From Pseudomonadota bacterium (GTDB lineage Bacteria; Pseudomonadota; Alphaproteobacteria; Rhizobiales; Beijerinckiaceae): a stretch of 64,000 nucleotides of DNA. The notes below the pieces were generated by a model. It was not told the DNA's origin. It made no database searches and saw nothing but the letters and a program-made list of their open reading frames with translations. Shown here piece by piece: positions 63,566 through 64,000 of the stretch. The translations under genes were made by a program, and so were the position numbers. How positions within the stretch are numbered: position 1 is the first letter of the stretch; each line of letters opens with the position of its first letter. The stretch is taken from assembly GCA_023426505.1 (NCBI GenBank), contig JAFAAP010000145.1, positions 10,067 to 74,066 of the forward strand, read 5' to 3'.

Positions 63566-64000
63566 TTACCTCGCACCGGCAATGGCCGGTTCCCCGTCGT
63601 CCGACAGCTGCAGTCGGTGCAGGCGGGCGTAGGTTCCGCCCTTCCCGATCAGCGCCTCGTGCGGGCCCGTCTCGACGACGCGGCCCGCCTCCATCACGAC
63701 GATCCTGTCCGCGTCGCGTACGGTCGAGAGCCGGTGGGCGATGACGAGCGTCGTGCGCCCGCGCATGAGGCGCCGGATCGCGTCCTGGACCAGCCGCTCG
63801 GATTCCGAATCGAGGGCGCTCGTCGCCTCGTCGAGGAGCAGGATCGGCGCATCCTTGAGGAAGGCGCGGGCCAGCGATACCCGCTGGCGCTCACCCCCCG
63901 ACAGCCGCCCGCCGCCGGGCCCGACGACGGTGTCGTAGCCCTGGGGCATCCGCATGATGAAGTCGTGGGCGGCCGCGGCCTTGGCCGCCTCAACGATGTC
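63566..64000 (-). CDS. ABC exporter nucleotide-binding domain, MsbA/lipid A-flippase type (5' end outside window)
   Basis: The visible 144 C-terminal codons hold signature [14 protein letters not shown], Walker [13 protein letters not shown] and H-loop LVIAHRLST, ending [12 protein letters not shown]. It is the C-terminal half of a permease-ATPase fusion of the ABCB/MsbA type. Neighbouring lipid A genes suggest a lipid flippase, but family alone does not prove it. The frame is open to the right edge. Confidence 0.88.
   Translation of the reverse strand, partial: DIVEAAKAAAAHDFIMRMPQGYDTVVGPGGGRLSGGERQRVSLARAFLKDAPILLLDEATSALDSESERLVQDAIRRLMRGRTTLVIAHRLSTVRDADRIVVMEAGRVVETGPHEALIGKGGTYARLHRLQLSDDGEPAIAGAR

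Overview
The window reads as an ordinary chromosomal stretch from a high-GC alphaproteobacterium of the order Hyphomicrobiales (Rhizobiales), probably near Methylobacteriaceae or a similar family. The evidence is the gene content: a lipid A very-long-chain fatty acid cluster (AcpXL/FabZXL/FabF2XL/FabF1XL/dehydrogenase/LpxXL), an IalB-like protein, a DUF2794 protein, the giant NAD-type glutamate dehydrogenase, and several families of dispersed palindromes typical of this order. The genus call is inference. I found no rRNA, tRNA, CRISPR array, transposase, phage gene or plasmid function.

Left part (1-25.5 kb): a cut serine hydrolase, a ring-cleaving dioxygenase, a D-cysteine desulfhydrase/AbgB-type amidohydrolase pair, a GFA protein, a HerA-like ATPase, an AAC(3)-I-like acetyltransferase, and a TetR-HlyD-ABC efflux operon behind a 26-bp perfect palindrome. 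Then follow a DHA2 exporter, a cupin, an unusual 814-residue AI-2E-type permease fused to sensory-looking cytoplasmic domains, a cadherin-like/PD40 propeller protein, a type III polyketide synthase-methyltransferase-exporter operon, a YcaQ-type DNA glycosylase, a YbjQ protein and an RTX lipase.

Middle part (25.5-46.3 kb): an UMF1-type MFS protein downstream of the NAD-glutamate dehydrogenase, an intergenic region with a candidate structured small RNA and its own terminator, a DUF2794 protein, two GNAT acetyltransferases, another DHA2 exporter, a Bax-inhibitor-1 protein, a divergent esterase and FtsX-type ABC exporter (YbbAP/TesA arrangement), then a run of small metabolic genes (aldo/keto reductase, ThpR, a degenerate histidine phosphatase, YeiH-type transporter, pterin dehydratase, GFA, SDR, DUF1232).

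Right part (46.3-64 kb): IalB, a small stress-like island (PRC-barrel, DUF883-like, CsbD), RlmN, several small membrane or secreted proteins, a LemA/TPM operon whose first TPM gene has a palindromic repeat at its 5' end, a DUF1223 protein, and the seven-gene lipid A C28 cluster running leftward. The cluster should load a special carrier protein, elongate and reduce the acyl chain, and transfer it to lipid A. A divergent tyrosine phosphatase and the cut end of an ABC exporter close the window. Points most worth a second look are the permease-GAF fusion, the FabF2XL that lacks catalytic residues, the polyketide operon, the AAC(3)-I homologue, the candidate sRNA and the repeat sitting on the TPM start.
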